From Asaia siamensis (GTDB lineage Bacteria; Pseudomonadota; Alphaproteobacteria; Acetobacterales; Acetobacteraceae), in contig NZ_BMCH01000001.1 of the NCBI RefSeq assembly GCF_014635085.1, positions 713,151 to 777,150 on the forward strand: a stretch of DNA of 64,000 nt, in the 5' to 3' direction. Numbering within the stretch: position 1 is the stretch's first letter; each line of letters starts with the position of its first letter. Positions 36,631 through 45,673 of the stretch are shown here, one piece after another. The position numbers were made by a program, and so were the translations under genes. The notes beneath the pieces are model-generated. The model searched no databases and was not told the DNA's origin. It saw nothing but the letters and a program-made list of their open reading frames with translations.

Positions 36631-38013
36631 ATGTCCAATCCAGGTGACCTGAACGACACGCCCATCCAGAGCAAGGCCCAGCTCGTCACGCTTCTTGCCG
36701 ATGGCGCAAAGCCGCAAGCCTCCTGGCGTATCGGCACCGAGCACGAGAAATTCGGCTTCGTTCTGCCTGACGATCAATCCGGGCGCGTCGCCTACAGCCC
36801 ACCCGCCTATACACCGGACGGTATTGAATCGCTGCTGCACAGCTTCAGGGGCGATGGCAGTGCCTGGGAGTCGATCGAGGACCACGGCAAGCTCATCGGT
36901 CTGAAGGGCAGGGGCGTTCATAAGGGGGAGTCGGTCTCGCTCGAACCCGCGGGCCAGTTCGAGCTATCGGGGCGCCCGACAGCCGATCTGCACGAGACCA
37001 GGGCCGAGATGGAAGCTCATTTCGCCGATCTGCGTGCGCCTGCCCAATCCCTGGGTCTTGGTTTCGCCCCGCTGGGCTTTCAGCCGCTCTGGTCGCGTGA
37101 TGCCATGCCGATCATGCCCAAAAGCCGCTACGCCATCATGCGTCGTTACATGCCCAAGGTAGGTACGCTCGGTCTCGACATGATGACGCGCACCTGCACA
37201 GTGCAGGTCAATCTCGATTTCGGCTCTGAGGAAGACATGGCGCGCAAGATGCGCGTCTCTCTGGCGCTTCAGCCTCTTGCCACCGCCCTTTTCGCCAATT
37301 CGCCGTTCTATGAGGGCAAGCCTAACGGGCTGCTGTCGAACCGCGCGCATGTCTGGACCGATACCGACAATGCCCGTTCGGGAATGCCAGCCTGCTGCTT
37401 TGAAGACGGCTTCGGCTTTGAGCATTATGTCGACTGGGTGCTTGACGTGCCAATGTATTTCGTGATGCGCGATGGCGAGATACGCGATGTGGCAGGGGCG
37501 TCGTTTCGTGACTGGCTCGCGGGCAAGGCGCAGCCCGCGCTGGCCGGGCTTACGCCGACCATGGGGGACTTCGAAGACCACCTTACGACAGCGTTCCCCG
37601 ATGTCAGGCTCAAGCAGTTTCTTGAAATGCGCGGTGCCGATGCCGGCAGTCCTGCCATGATGCTGGCGCAGTCTGCGCTCTGGGTCGGCCTGCTCTACGA
37701 TCCGGCGACGCTTCTTGCGGCAGAGGCACTCGTGCGTGAGCAGGATTGGGACAGCTATCGTGCCCTACGCGCTGCGGTGCCGGGAAAGGGCTTGGATGCC
37801 ACCTTCCCCGGTGGGCTGCGTGCGCTCGCAAAGCGCGTGATTGCTCTGGCGGAGCAGGGCCTGCGTGCACGCAAGCTCGGTGAGGAGAATTATCTGGCCC
37901 CGCTCCAGGCCATCGCTGATGGCGCTAAAACCCAGGCCGAACACTGGCTCGATCGCTATCATGGGGACTGGCAGGGTGATGTCAGGTTTATTTTCAACGA
38001 AGCTGCTATCTGA
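36631..38013 (+). CDS. gshA: glutamate-cysteine ligase
   Basis: 460 residues, alpha-proteobacterial/plant-type GshA. First step of glutathione synthesis: joins glutamate and cysteine using ATP. Conserved stretches: WRIGTEHEKFGFV, SLEPAGQFELSG, MMTRTCTVQVNLDF, and FEDHLTTAFPDVRLKQFLEM. The rsmE-gshA order is seen in other alphaproteobacteria. lolA starts 11 nt downstream. Confidence 0.96.
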   Translation: MSNPGDLNDTPIQSKAQLVTLLADGAKPQASWRIGTEHEKFGFVLPDDQSGRVAYSPPAYTPDGIESLLHSFRGDGSAWESIEDHGKLIGLKGRGVHKGESVSLEPAGQFELSGRPTADLHETRAEMEAHFADLRAPAQSLGLGFAPLGFQPLWSRDAMPIMPKSRYAIMRRYMPKVGTLGLDMMTRTCTVQVNLDFGSEEDMARKMRVSLALQPLATALFANSPFYEGKPNGLLSNRAHVWTDTDNARSGMPACCFEDGFGFEHYVDWVLDVPMYFVMRDGEIRDVAGASFRDWLAGKAQPALAGLTPTMGDFEDHLTTAFPDVRLKQFLEMRGADAGSPAMMLAQSALWVGLLYDPATLLAAEALVREQDWDSYRALRAAVPGKGLDATFPGGLRALAKRVIALAEQGLRARKLGEENYLAPLQAIADGAKTQAEHWLDRYHGDWQGDVRFIFNEAAI

Positions 38014-38023
38014 CGGATCGGCC

Positions 38024-38647
38024 ATGACACTGCGCGCAGCCTGCCTGTTCACCGGCCTCGCCGGTCTCCTTTTTGCTCCGGTGCCGGTCATGGCGCAGGT
38101 CAAGCCCGCTGTGTTGCGTCCGGCTGATGCAGGCTGGATTGCCCGCGTTCAGGATGCGCTGAACGGCATTCATGCCATCAAGGCGCGCTTTCAGCAGATC
38201 GCGCCCGATGGCGCGCGTACGACGGGAACGGCCTGGCTCGATCGGCCGGGGCGCATGCGCTTCGATTATGACAAGCCGAGCCCGCTGCTGTTGATCGCCA
38301 ATCAGGGGCAGATCGTCTATCAGGACCGTGAGTTGGGCCAAGTCACGACATTACCGCTCGACCGCACCCCGCTTGGTCTGCTTCTGCGCCCCGATCTGCG
38401 CCTGTCCGGGGATGTGACCGTCACAGGATTTCAGCACGACAAGGGACTGGTGCAGGTCACGCTCGTGCGTAGCGCGACACCTTCCGAGGGCAGTCTGACG
38501 CTTATTTTCGCTGACTCGCCGCTGACTCTGCGCTCATGGGTTGTGAAAGACGCGCAGGGGCGCGAGACTCAGATCGATCTTTTCGATGTCGCAGCCAATC
38601 CCACCCTGCCGGACACGCTTTTTGCGCTTCCGAAAGAGCAGGATTGA
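38024..38647 (+). CDS. lolA: outer-membrane lipoprotein carrier protein
   Basis: 207 residues from ATG 38024. Signal peptide ending near VMA-QV. The mature chain, with IKARFQQIAPDGARTTGTAW, GRMRFDYDKPSPLLLIANQG and TPLGLLLRPDLRL, matches LolA, the periplasmic shuttle that carries lipoproteins from LolCDE to the outer membrane. Several lipoproteins in this window would be its cargo. Confidence 0.9.
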   Translation: MTLRAACLFTGLAGLLFAPVPVMAQVKPAVLRPADAGWIARVQDALNGIHAIKARFQQIAPDGARTTGTAWLDRPGRMRFDYDKPSPLLLIANQGQIVYQDRELGQVTTLPLDRTPLGLLLRPDLRLSGDVTVTGFQHDKGLVQVTLVRSATPSEGSLTLIFADSPLTLRSWVVKDAQGRETQIDLFDVAANPTLPDTLFALPKEQD

Positions 38648-38655
38648 TCACTTGT

Positions 38656-38674
38656 CCCCGGCGTGACGCCGGGG
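38656..38674. terminator. hairpin between lolA and rsmI
   Basis: 8-bp perfect stem CCCCGGCG/CGCCGGGG, loop TGA, followed by AGCCTTTTATT. Weak T-run; likely stops the gshA-lolA transcript. Confidence 0.65.
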
Positions 38675-38680
38675 AGCCTT

Positions 38681-39625
38681 TTATTCCTTCCCGAGTTCCA
38701 GGGCGCGGGCATAGACGACGCGCTTTGGCAGATTGACTGCCCCGGCGACCAGGGCGGCGGCATCCTTGACTGAATGCGTCTTCAGGGCCGTGCGCAGGCG
38801 GGCATCGAGATCTTCCTCCGTGGGCGCTGTATCTTCTTCGGTCGGTCCAACTAGAATGGTGATCTCGCCACGCGGAGCAGTCTGGGTGAAGTGGGTCTTA
38901 AGCTCGCTCAGCGTGCCGCGCCTTACTTCTTCGAAACGCTTGGTCAGTTCGCGTGCCACCGCTGCCTGACGGTCGGCGCCAAAGACCGCAATCAGATCCT
39001 CGATCATGTCCAGCAACCGGTGAGGGGCCTCATACCAAATCAGGGTCGCGCTGAATCCTGCCTGTTCTGCGGCGCGCAGCACGGCGAACTGGCTCCGTCG
39101 CGCCGATGACCGCGAGGCGGCGAAGCCACTGAAAAGATAGGGATGAGGCGGCAGACCCGACAGGGTAAGGGCGAGGGTCGCTGCATTGGGGCCGGGCACC
39201 GCGCCGACATTCATTCCTTCGGCAATGGCGGCGCGTGCCAGACGAAAGCCCGGATCGGAGACCAGGGGCGTCCCGGCATCAGAAACCAGCGCCATTTTCG
39301 CACCGGATTGCAGTCGGCTCAGCAGACCGGGGATACGGCCTTCTTCATTGTGATCATGAAGAATCTGTGTCGGAGTGGAAACATTATAGGCCTTGAGCAG
39401 TTTCGCTGTTACCCGCGTATCCTCGCACAGGATGACGTCCGCTGCGTTCAGCGTGGCAATGGCGCGGGCGCTGATATCGCCCAGATTGCCTATGGGCGTT
39501 GCGACCAGTGTCAGGCTTCCCGCCGCAAGGGTCGCAGAACGGGAGGAAGTGTCATAAGCATGCTGCGGACCATCAAGGGTCGAATCGTCAACAGGAGTAT
39601 GGGTGCAAGATGGTAAGTCGGACAT
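38681..39625 (-). CDS. rsmI: 16S rRNA (cytidine-1402-2'-O) methyltransferase
   Basis: 314 residues. Tetrapyrrole-methylase fold: LVATPIGNLGDISARA, CEDTRVTAKLL, and SDAGTPLVSDPG are diagnostic for RsmI. The conserved domain begins near residue 36; no ATG, GTG or TTG codon was found between the first ATG and that point. The 5' end therefore overlaps the start of the divergent LpoA-like gene by 16 nt. The rsmI/lpoA divergent pair is also found in E. coli (yraL/yraM). Confidence 0.95.
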   Translation of the reverse strand: MSDLPSCTHTPVDDSTLDGPQHAYDTSSRSATLAAGSLTLVATPIGNLGDISARAIATLNAADVILCEDTRVTAKLLKAYNVSTPTQILHDHNEEGRIPGLLSRLQSGAKMALVSDAGTPLVSDPGFRLARAAIAEGMNVGAVPGPNAATLALTLSGLPPHPYLFSGFAASRSSARRSQFAVLRAAEQAGFSATLIWYEAPHRLLDMIEDLIAVFGADRQAAVARELTKRFEEVRRGTLSELKTHFTQTAPRGEITILVGPTEEDTAPTEEDLDARLRTALKTHSVKDAAALVAGAVNLPKRVVYARALELGKE

Positions 39626-40992
39626 TCGGTCCCCGTCAGCGCGTGGTTTCCTTCACATCGCTCAGGTCGGCCTCTGCATGCAAGGTTTCCGCACTCGCCG
39701 GTGTTGCGCTGCTCGCCCTGAATGCCTGTAGCGGGCCGGAAACGCCTCCGCCCATCAGCCCTCCTTCATCCGGCACGGCCCAGCAGGACACGACCCGGAA
39801 GATCGGCATGCTGCTGCCGCTTACTGGACGCTTCGCCAAGCTTGGCCAGCAGATGGCCAATGCCGCCCATATTGCAGTGCCCGAGGGCCATGGCGTAACC
39901 CTCGATATCCGCGATACCGATGCTTTGGGCCAGACTGCCGAAGGCGCTGCCCGGGCAGCACTCGATCATGGCGATATGGTTGTGCTGGGGCCGCTTACCG
40001 CCCCCCAGACTGCTGCGGTGGCCTCTGTCACGCAGCCAGCCAATATCCCCGAATTTGCCTATACCAGTGATCAGGCCCAGGCGAAGCCGGGTGTGTGGGT
40101 CATGGGTGTTACGGTCGAGCAGCAGATCGGGCGGCTTGTCGATGCGGCGGCACAGGAAGGGCGCAAGACTTTTGCTGCCTTCCTTCCCGATAATGCGCTC
40201 GGCCATGCTCTTGGTGACGCACTCCTCAAGGCCTGTTCAGCCAAGGGGCTGGCCGCACCACAGATCGTGTTCCACACCGAGGCTCCCGATTCGATCACGG
40301 GCGGCATCAAGACGCTCGCCAATCTGCAGTTCCGTCAGGGGCAGGTGGCGCAGCAACCCGACGCCGCGAAGGCGGAAGAACCCGACGCGGTCAATCCTCT
40401 AGGCACGGCAGAGGCTCCGACCCCGTCAGCAACGCCTACCCGCCCGGCGACACCGCCTGCAACTCCAGGTGGCGCCCCGCCTCAGGCCGTTCCCGGCCCT
40501 GTCGCGCTGCCGCCTCCGCCCTTCGATGCGCTTTTGCTTGGCGATACGGGGCTGCAACTGGCCACGGTCATCGACGGGCTCAAGCAAGCTTCGGTCGATC
40601 CGCATCAGACGCGTATCCTCGGACCGGCTCTCTGGAGCGCTTTTGCAGCAAAACTCGGGGCTTTGCAGGGCAGCTGGTTCGCCGCGCCAGATCCGACGTC
40701 GCGTACGGATTTCGTTCAGCGTTATCGCAGCCGCTATGGCTACGCGCCGTCCGTACTCGCCAATGTGGCCTACGACACCGCAACCATGGCTGCCGTGTTG
40801 AGCCAGAGTCCTGACGGGTTCTCGCAGAAATCGCTCCTGCGGCCAGACGGGTTTGCAGGTTCAGATGGCACTTTTGTGTTGCAGCCTGACGGGACTGTCG
40901 CTCGTGGTCTGGCGGTCTTCGAGATTCTTCCCGGTGGCGGTGTGAAAATGGCCTCCGCGGCGCCTAGAAGACTGGTCCGCAACGCCCCCTGA
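39610..40992 (+). CDS. LpoA/LppC-like penicillin-binding-protein activator lipoprotein
   Basis: 460 residues from ATG 39610; GTG 39643 is an alternative that avoids overlap with rsmI. Lipoprotein signal ending LLALNACSG. The rest is a type I periplasmic-binding fold: IGMLLPLTGRFAKLGQQM, VVLGPLTAPQTAAVASV, RYRSRYGYAPSVLANVAYDT. A Pro/Ala/Thr-rich insert lies near residues 255-300. In E. coli LpoA activates PBP1a; E. coli LpoA also has an N-terminal TPR domain, missing here. Confidence 0.85.
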   Translation: MVSRTFGPRQRVVSFTSLRSASACKVSALAGVALLALNACSGPETPPPISPPSSGTAQQDTTRKIGMLLPLTGRFAKLGQQMANAAHIAVPEGHGVTLDIRDTDALGQTAEGAARAALDHGDMVVLGPLTAPQTAAVASVTQPANIPEFAYTSDQAQAKPGVWVMGVTVEQQIGRLVDAAAQEGRKTFAAFLPDNALGHALGDALLKACSAKGLAAPQIVFHTEAPDSITGGIKTLANLQFRQGQVAQQPDAAKAEEPDAVNPLGTAEAPTPSATPTRPATPPATPGGAPPQAVPGPVALPPPPFDALLLGDTGLQLATVIDGLKQASVDPHQTRILGPALWSAFAAKLGALQGSWFAAPDPTSRTDFVQRYRSRYGYAPSVLANVAYDTATMAAVLSQSPDGFSQKSLLRPDGFAGSDGTFVLQPDGTVARGLAVFEILPGGGVKMASAAPRRLVRNAP

Positions 40993-41004
40993 CGTCGTCA
41001 GGGG
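40986..41004. terminator. hairpin at the end of the LpoA-like gene
   Basis: 8-bp perfect stem CCCCTGAC/GTCAGGGG with loop GTC, overlapping the stop codon. No T-run. Confidence 0.5.
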
Positions 41005-41070
41005 CTAGGCCGTCCTCTCGCGTTTCCCTTTATCGCCCCTGCATTTGATTGGGGGCGACAGGCGAGATTT

Positions 41071-41442
41071 TCAGGCTGCCGCGATGGATTTGAGCGGCAG
41101 GACCGGGCGCACCGTGTGTAGGGCGAGTTCGAGGCTGGCATAGACACCCAGCTCGTGCTCGCGGATATGGTCGATCAGAACCCAGCGCAGGCCGCGTGGC
41201 TTGATCATGTAGGCAGGGTCTGCGTTCTCGCGAACCCAGATCAGGATATGGGCCACAGCTTCGTCGCGTCCTTCGAAACACTCAGTCTCGATATCGGCAT
41301 CACATAGCCCCATGGCCATACCGGCCTGCAGCCACTGCGAGAGATACTCGCGATGACGGGGCAACACATTAAAGCGCAGTGGAATCACATTGCTGAGAGG
41401 TGCTGGAGTTTCGTTCTTGGGAAACGGCAGCGTCTGGGCCAT
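41071..41442 (-). CDS. conserved-looking protein of unknown function
   Basis: 123 residues from ATG 41442, chosen because GAGGA sits 8 nt upstream; the frame opens 45 nt earlier. Soluble, no signal peptide. Contains REYLSQWLQAGMAMGLCDAD, CFEGRDEAVAHILIWVREN and KPRGLRWVLIDHIREHELG. No family recognised. Convergent with the LpoA-like gene and followed upstream by an AT-rich spacer. Confidence 0.65.
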   Translation of the reverse strand: MAQTLPFPKNETPAPLSNVIPLRFNVLPRHREYLSQWLQAGMAMGLCDADIETECFEGRDEAVAHILIWVRENADPAYMIKPRGLRWVLIDHIREHELGVYASLELALHTVRPVLPLKSIAAA

Positions 41443-41732
41443 ACGTTGCGTCCTCATTTCTGGTGCAACTCCGAGGCTAGACGGCAAAAGCCGCCGGTCT
41501 CAACGTTAAATTACGTCCAACGCACATTTTTTGTCATGAGATTGAAGCGGTGTTGCATAAAAGCAATGGTTTGTTTCGTCTACGCGCAAATTGGGTATGC
41601 GAAACCAAAAGGCCGATTTTTACCTGATATATTCCATGTTTATGAATTATATAGAGTATTCATCTAATTTGCGTCTTGTATTCATGCCTCTCGTTGGTTG
41701 GGAGACACTTGCCTTGAGGCCGATGCTTCGCC
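41443..41732. other. AT-rich intergenic spacer
   Basis: 290 nt between two minus-strand genes. The stretch 41510-41700 is AT-richer than its surroundings. Short frames are present, but without start signals or family-like sequence. Confidence 0.45.
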
Positions 41733-42656
41733 TCAGCCCGATTTTCTCGCATAGAGTTCTTTGGGCCATCTACGATGTAGCCAAAGCCAGCATCCCGGTA
41801 TTTCCCTGATCCATTTTTCGAGACGGTCATTCAGTTGCTGGGTCAGTGATCCGATCTCATCCTGCCTCGGCATAGACTGATCGGGCATCAGCACGGGGCC
41901 GACCTCCAGATGAAGCCGGGCGGGCCCCAATCTGATGATTCGCCCGGTCACGATCGGGCAGTCATATTTCACCGCAAAGGTCGCCGCAGCCGATGCTGTC
42001 ATGGCAGGCAGGTTGAAAAACCGGCACTCGATGCCATCATTCATCTTCTGGTCACCGAGAATGCCCAGATGCCCGCCTTGTGCGAGGTGGCGCAGCGCAA
42101 GCCTCGCGCCTTTGGCGCCCTTGGCAAACATGGGCACGTCGCATCCCATTGCCTTTGCCCGCAGATCAATGATCAGCCTATCGATCAGAGGATTGCCTGC
42201 GGCGCGATAGAAAGAGGCAAAGGGCAGGCCATGTCGTGCCACCACCGGGGGAAGCATTTCCCAGTTGCCGATATGACCGGAGAAGAAAATGACCGGCTTC
42301 TTTGTCGCGGCCATTTCCTCAAGGATATGGGCATTGGCAATGCTCCAGCCCGGACCGGTTGCCGTATCCTGTTTCAACCGGGCCAGATGCGGAAACTCGG
42401 CAACGGTGCGGCCGAGATTGTCCCATACATCGCTGATGATCTGCGCCCGCTCTGCTGCTGTGGTTTTCGGCATTGCCAGGGCAATATTGGCATCGGCCAC
42501 ACGTGAGACCGGCAGGCGAGGACCAATCTTGCGGGCCAGCCACCCACCCAGATTGGAGGCGGTGGCCGGATTGAGGCAGGAAAGCCCGGTCAGACAGAGA
42601 CGCGCCACAGCATATTCGGCACGGTGTAGCAGGGTGACGGCAGGTTTCTCGCTCAT
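41733..42656 (-). CDS. lipid A acyltransferase (LpxL/HtrB family)
   Basis: 307 residues. The H-x4-E catalytic motif is in FFSGHIGNWEMLPPV; LGDQKMNDGIECRFFNLPA and the C-terminal GCWLWLHRRWP are typical of late lipid A acyltransferases. It adds a secondary acyl chain to Kdo2-lipid IVA at the inner membrane. Last gene of the minus-strand run kdtA-lpxK-lpxL; the start lies 9 nt after the lpxK stop. Confidence 0.9.
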   Translation of the reverse strand: MSEKPAVTLLHRAEYAVARLCLTGLSCLNPATASNLGGWLARKIGPRLPVSRVADANIALAMPKTTAAERAQIISDVWDNLGRTVAEFPHLARLKQDTATGPGWSIANAHILEEMAATKKPVIFFSGHIGNWEMLPPVVARHGLPFASFYRAAGNPLIDRLIIDLRAKAMGCDVPMFAKGAKGARLALRHLAQGGHLGILGDQKMNDGIECRFFNLPAMTASAAATFAVKYDCPIVTGRIIRLGPARLHLEVGPVLMPDQSMPRQDEIGSLTQQLNDRLEKWIREIPGCWLWLHRRWPKELYARKSG

Positions 42657-42665
42657 AAGGCGGCT

Positions 42666-43658
42666 CTACACATTCGTCAGGAGCAGGTCCAGCAGCCTTT
42701 CCGGTGCTTCAGGATCGGCCCAGAGCAGTTCGACATCAATCACTACGACGTCGCTGCGTAGCCAGTCCGGAAGTTTTACCCAGTCCTTTCTTGTGGTCAC
42801 CAGAACGGCGCCGGGCTGATGCGAAAGCACGGACAGGCGCCGGCAATCGCGCTCGGTGTAGTCATGATGATCGTCAAAGGTGATCATGCGCATTGGGGCT
42901 GCCCCGGCATCTGACAGCATGTCGAAAAACTTGCCCGGACGCCCGATACCGGCAAACGCGATGACTTGCTTGCCCTGTAATCGCCTGATGGCAGCCGAGG
43001 GGATCAGTTTTGCGGCGAGGCATGGCAGATGAGGGGGGAGGCGTGTCGCGAGTGCTGTGTCGTCGCGTCCGATCAGCACGACCGCATCCGCACGGCTCAG
43101 TCCCTTGGACACCGGCTCGCGCAGTGGCCCGGCGGGAAGGGTGCGTCCGTTTCCGAGGCCTGCACCACCATCGATCGTGATCAGCCTGAGCGTCTGGCGC
43201 AGGCTGAGATTTTGCAGCCCGTCATCCATCACCAGACATGTGGCGCCTGACTCGGCGGCGAGCCTCGCTGTCTCCGCCCGATTGGCGCCAATCCAGACCG
43301 GAAATTGCTGAGCGAGCATGAATGGTTCATCGCCTACGTCTTGCGCTGTGTGGTGGGCGGTGTCGACGCGCAACGGGCCTTGCAATTTTCCGCCATAGCC
43401 CCGGCTCAGGATGTGAGGTTTCTCGCCGCGGTTTTCGAGGCGACGGGCCAGATCATGCACAAGAATGGTCTTGCCGGTCCCGCCGACGCTCAGATTGCCG
43501 CAGCACAGAACGGGCAGGGGCGAGACAGCAGGAGAGGCGCGCAGCGTCCGGATATGCGCCAGGGTTCCGACGATCCATGACGCAGGGGCGAGTGCCCGGG
43601 CCTGCCAGCCAGGATTCTCCTCTTTCCAGAAATGCGGTGGACCCAATTTCAGGCGCAC
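42666..43658 (-). CDS. lpxK: tetraacyldisaccharide 4'-kinase
   Basis: 330 residues. Phosphorylates lipid A disaccharide at the 4' position. Walker A GNLSVGGTGKTILVHDLA, then ILSRGYGG, MDDGLQNLSL, and VLLIGRDD-like segments give the LpxK pattern; an N-terminal hydrophobic stretch is the membrane anchor. Overlaps the end of the DUF374-KdtA gene by 10 nt, so the three lipid A genes form an operon. Confidence 0.95.
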   Translation of the reverse strand: MRLKLGPPHFWKEENPGWQARALAPASWIVGTLAHIRTLRASPAVSPLPVLCCGNLSVGGTGKTILVHDLARRLENRGEKPHILSRGYGGKLQGPLRVDTAHHTAQDVGDEPFMLAQQFPVWIGANRAETARLAAESGATCLVMDDGLQNLSLRQTLRLITIDGGAGLGNGRTLPAGPLREPVSKGLSRADAVVLIGRDDTALATRLPPHLPCLAAKLIPSAAIRRLQGKQVIAFAGIGRPGKFFDMLSDAGAAPMRMITFDDHHDYTERDCRRLSVLSHQPGAVLVTTRKDWVKLPDWLRSDVVVIDVELLWADPEAPERLLDLLLTNV

Positions 43659-45607
43659 AGCGCGTCAATCCTGTCGAGCAGGGCTGCTGGGACAGCTTCC
43701 TGCGAGGCAATGGCGGCTTGCGCCTGCCGGGCCTTGGCCTGCCATGTTGTCGGGTTATCCACCACTGCTCCGATCCACTCAGCCAGATCCTGTTCACCCT
43801 TAATAGCTGTCACGAAGCCCCCGAGTTTCTCGAAAGCAGGGCGAAAATTGCCGTGGTAGGGCCCTGTTGCCAGCACGACATCAAGCCGGACGGGCTCGAA
43901 CGGGTTATGGCCGCCACCGGAAGGGAGGAGTGAATTGCCGATCAGGGCGCAATCGGCCAGACGATAGAACAGGCCGAGTTCGCCAAGCGTATCGGCAATC
44001 CAGACCGGGTCGGCGTCAGAGGGCTTTTGTCCGAGTGACCGTCGCGGCGGAGACGGCGTGGCGAGCGTGGCGATCTGCTCCGCCCGTACAGGATGCCTGG
44101 GGGCGATAATCGTCAGAAGGTCAGGCAGGGTGCGACGCGCCAGAGCTGCTGCGCGCAGGACGATTTCATCCTCGCCTTCATGGGTGGAGGCTGCCAGAAA
44201 AACCGGTCTGTTTCCGATTTGGGCCCTAAGCGCGGCCAGTTCTCCCTGGTCGACCGAAGGGGGCGGCGCATTCTGTTTGAGATCGCCGAAACATACGACA
44301 TCGCGAACACCCAGCGCGGCGAAATGGCGGGCATCTTCTGCGCCACGTGCCGCGACAAAAGCGAGGCGTTTGAAAAGTGGCGGCGCGAAACGCTTCATTT
44401 TCTGCCAGCGCTGCCAGGAACGTGCGGAGAGGCGACCATTGAGAACGCCTACAGGGATGGCGCGGCGCGTACAGGCAAGAATGATACCCGGCCAGAGTTC
44501 GCTATCGGTCAGCAGCAGGGCCGAGGGACGCCAGTGATCGAGAAAACGCTTTGTCCAGAGCGGTACGTCATAGGGGATGAACTGGTGGATCAGTCGCGAT
44601 GCCAGCGGACCGGCCTGGCGTTGATAGGCGGCGATGATATCCGCGCCGCTGGTCGTGGCGGTGGTGATCAGAAAATAATGCGTCGGATGGCGTTCCGCCA
44701 GGGCCGCGATAAGCGGCAGGATCGAATGCGTTTCTCCGACGCTGGCGGCGTGAAGCCAGAGAATAGTGCCTTGCGGGCGTGCCAGTCCGGTGCGTCCGCG
44801 TCGCTCCGGCAACCGGTCGAGCCGTTCCTTCCCCCGGCGCAGACGGATCAGTGACATGGCGCGTAGTGCGGGAAGCAGGGCCGTACCCAGTGCCTTCCAC
44901 AGGCGATCGGCGAGTGTGGCGCGTCCCAGGGCGAGACTACTCTCTGCGCGAGCCGAGAGTGTCTTCAGCTTTGCAGCTATCTCGTCACCCGTCATGGGAT
45001 AGGTGCATGGCGCGCCGTAAAGCAGATAGCCGCGCCCGAAAGGAAGCGGTACCCTTAGTCGGTCCCAGCTGGGAAGGGTGAAGCCAGTGCAGGCGGCTCC
45101 GATGGGCACTAGTGGTTTTCCGGTAAGGCGCATAAGGGTTTCCGTCCCCGCCTGCACGGTCTCGGCCGGGCCGCGTGGACCGTCCGGGGTGATCATGAAG
45201 ATCGCACCGTTTTTGAGGGCGGTGCACGCCTCACGCAGCGCACGGCTGCCACCCTTGTTCTTGCCGTTGCGGTCGCTCGAGCCTTCGATGCTCGCAATAT
45301 TCCATGGGGCGATGAGATCGCTGATGAAGCGACCGTCGCGGTTACGACTGATCATGACCGTGATGGGCAGGTCGGGCTTCTGATGATGCGCCCAACGGCA
45401 CATGGCAGGCAGCATCAGAAGTGTCCGGTGCCATGCTGCGGTGATGCAGCCGTCTGCAAGACGTTCGGATGTCTGCAGGAGAGACGGGAAGGATTCCGGC
45501 GCGCCGGTGATTGTCCAGCGCGTCGTGCGGATCGTCAGGTCGACATAAAAGCGCGCCAGAACGAGAAGAGAGCGACCTGCCGCGCGTTTCAGGCTGATGC
45601 GGTTCAT
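43649..45607 (-). CDS. fusion of DUF374 acyltransferase-like domain with Kdo transferase (KdtA/WaaA)
   Basis: 652 residues from ATG 45607. Residues about 1-205 form the DUF374 (lysophospholipid-acyltransferase-like) domain: AAWHRTLLMLP, MISRNRDGRFISDL, and MITPDGPRGPAETV. From about 220 a KdtA domain follows: ILWLHAASVGETHSILPLI (catalytic Glu in VGE), LLTDSELWPGIILA, LPSGGGHNPFEPV. WaaA transfers Kdo to lipid A precursors. In many alphaproteobacteria the two domains are separate neighbouring genes. The reading frame is continuous with no stop or shift at the joint near residues 205-235. Confidence 0.88.
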   Translation of the reverse strand: MNRISLKRAAGRSLLVLARFYVDLTIRTTRWTITGAPESFPSLLQTSERLADGCITAAWHRTLLMLPAMCRWAHHQKPDLPITVMISRNRDGRFISDLIAPWNIASIEGSSDRNGKNKGGSRALREACTALKNGAIFMITPDGPRGPAETVQAGTETLMRLTGKPLVPIGAACTGFTLPSWDRLRVPLPFGRGYLLYGAPCTYPMTGDEIAAKLKTLSARAESSLALGRATLADRLWKALGTALLPALRAMSLIRLRRGKERLDRLPERRGRTGLARPQGTILWLHAASVGETHSILPLIAALAERHPTHYFLITTATTSGADIIAAYQRQAGPLASRLIHQFIPYDVPLWTKRFLDHWRPSALLLTDSELWPGIILACTRRAIPVGVLNGRLSARSWQRWQKMKRFAPPLFKRLAFVAARGAEDARHFAALGVRDVVCFGDLKQNAPPPSVDQGELAALRAQIGNRPVFLAASTHEGEDEIVLRAAALARRTLPDLLTIIAPRHPVRAEQIATLATPSPPRRSLGQKPSDADPVWIADTLGELGLFYRLADCALIGNSLLPSGGGHNPFEPVRLDVVLATGPYHGNFRPAFEKLGGFVTAIKGEQDLAEWIGAVVDNPTTWQAKARQAQAAIASQEAVPAALLDRIDALCA

Positions 45608-45673
45608 TCGGCGTCTGAAAGGAAAGCACGCATCATGCGGCGGTAGCATGTCCGACGCAGTATGGCAAAATCC

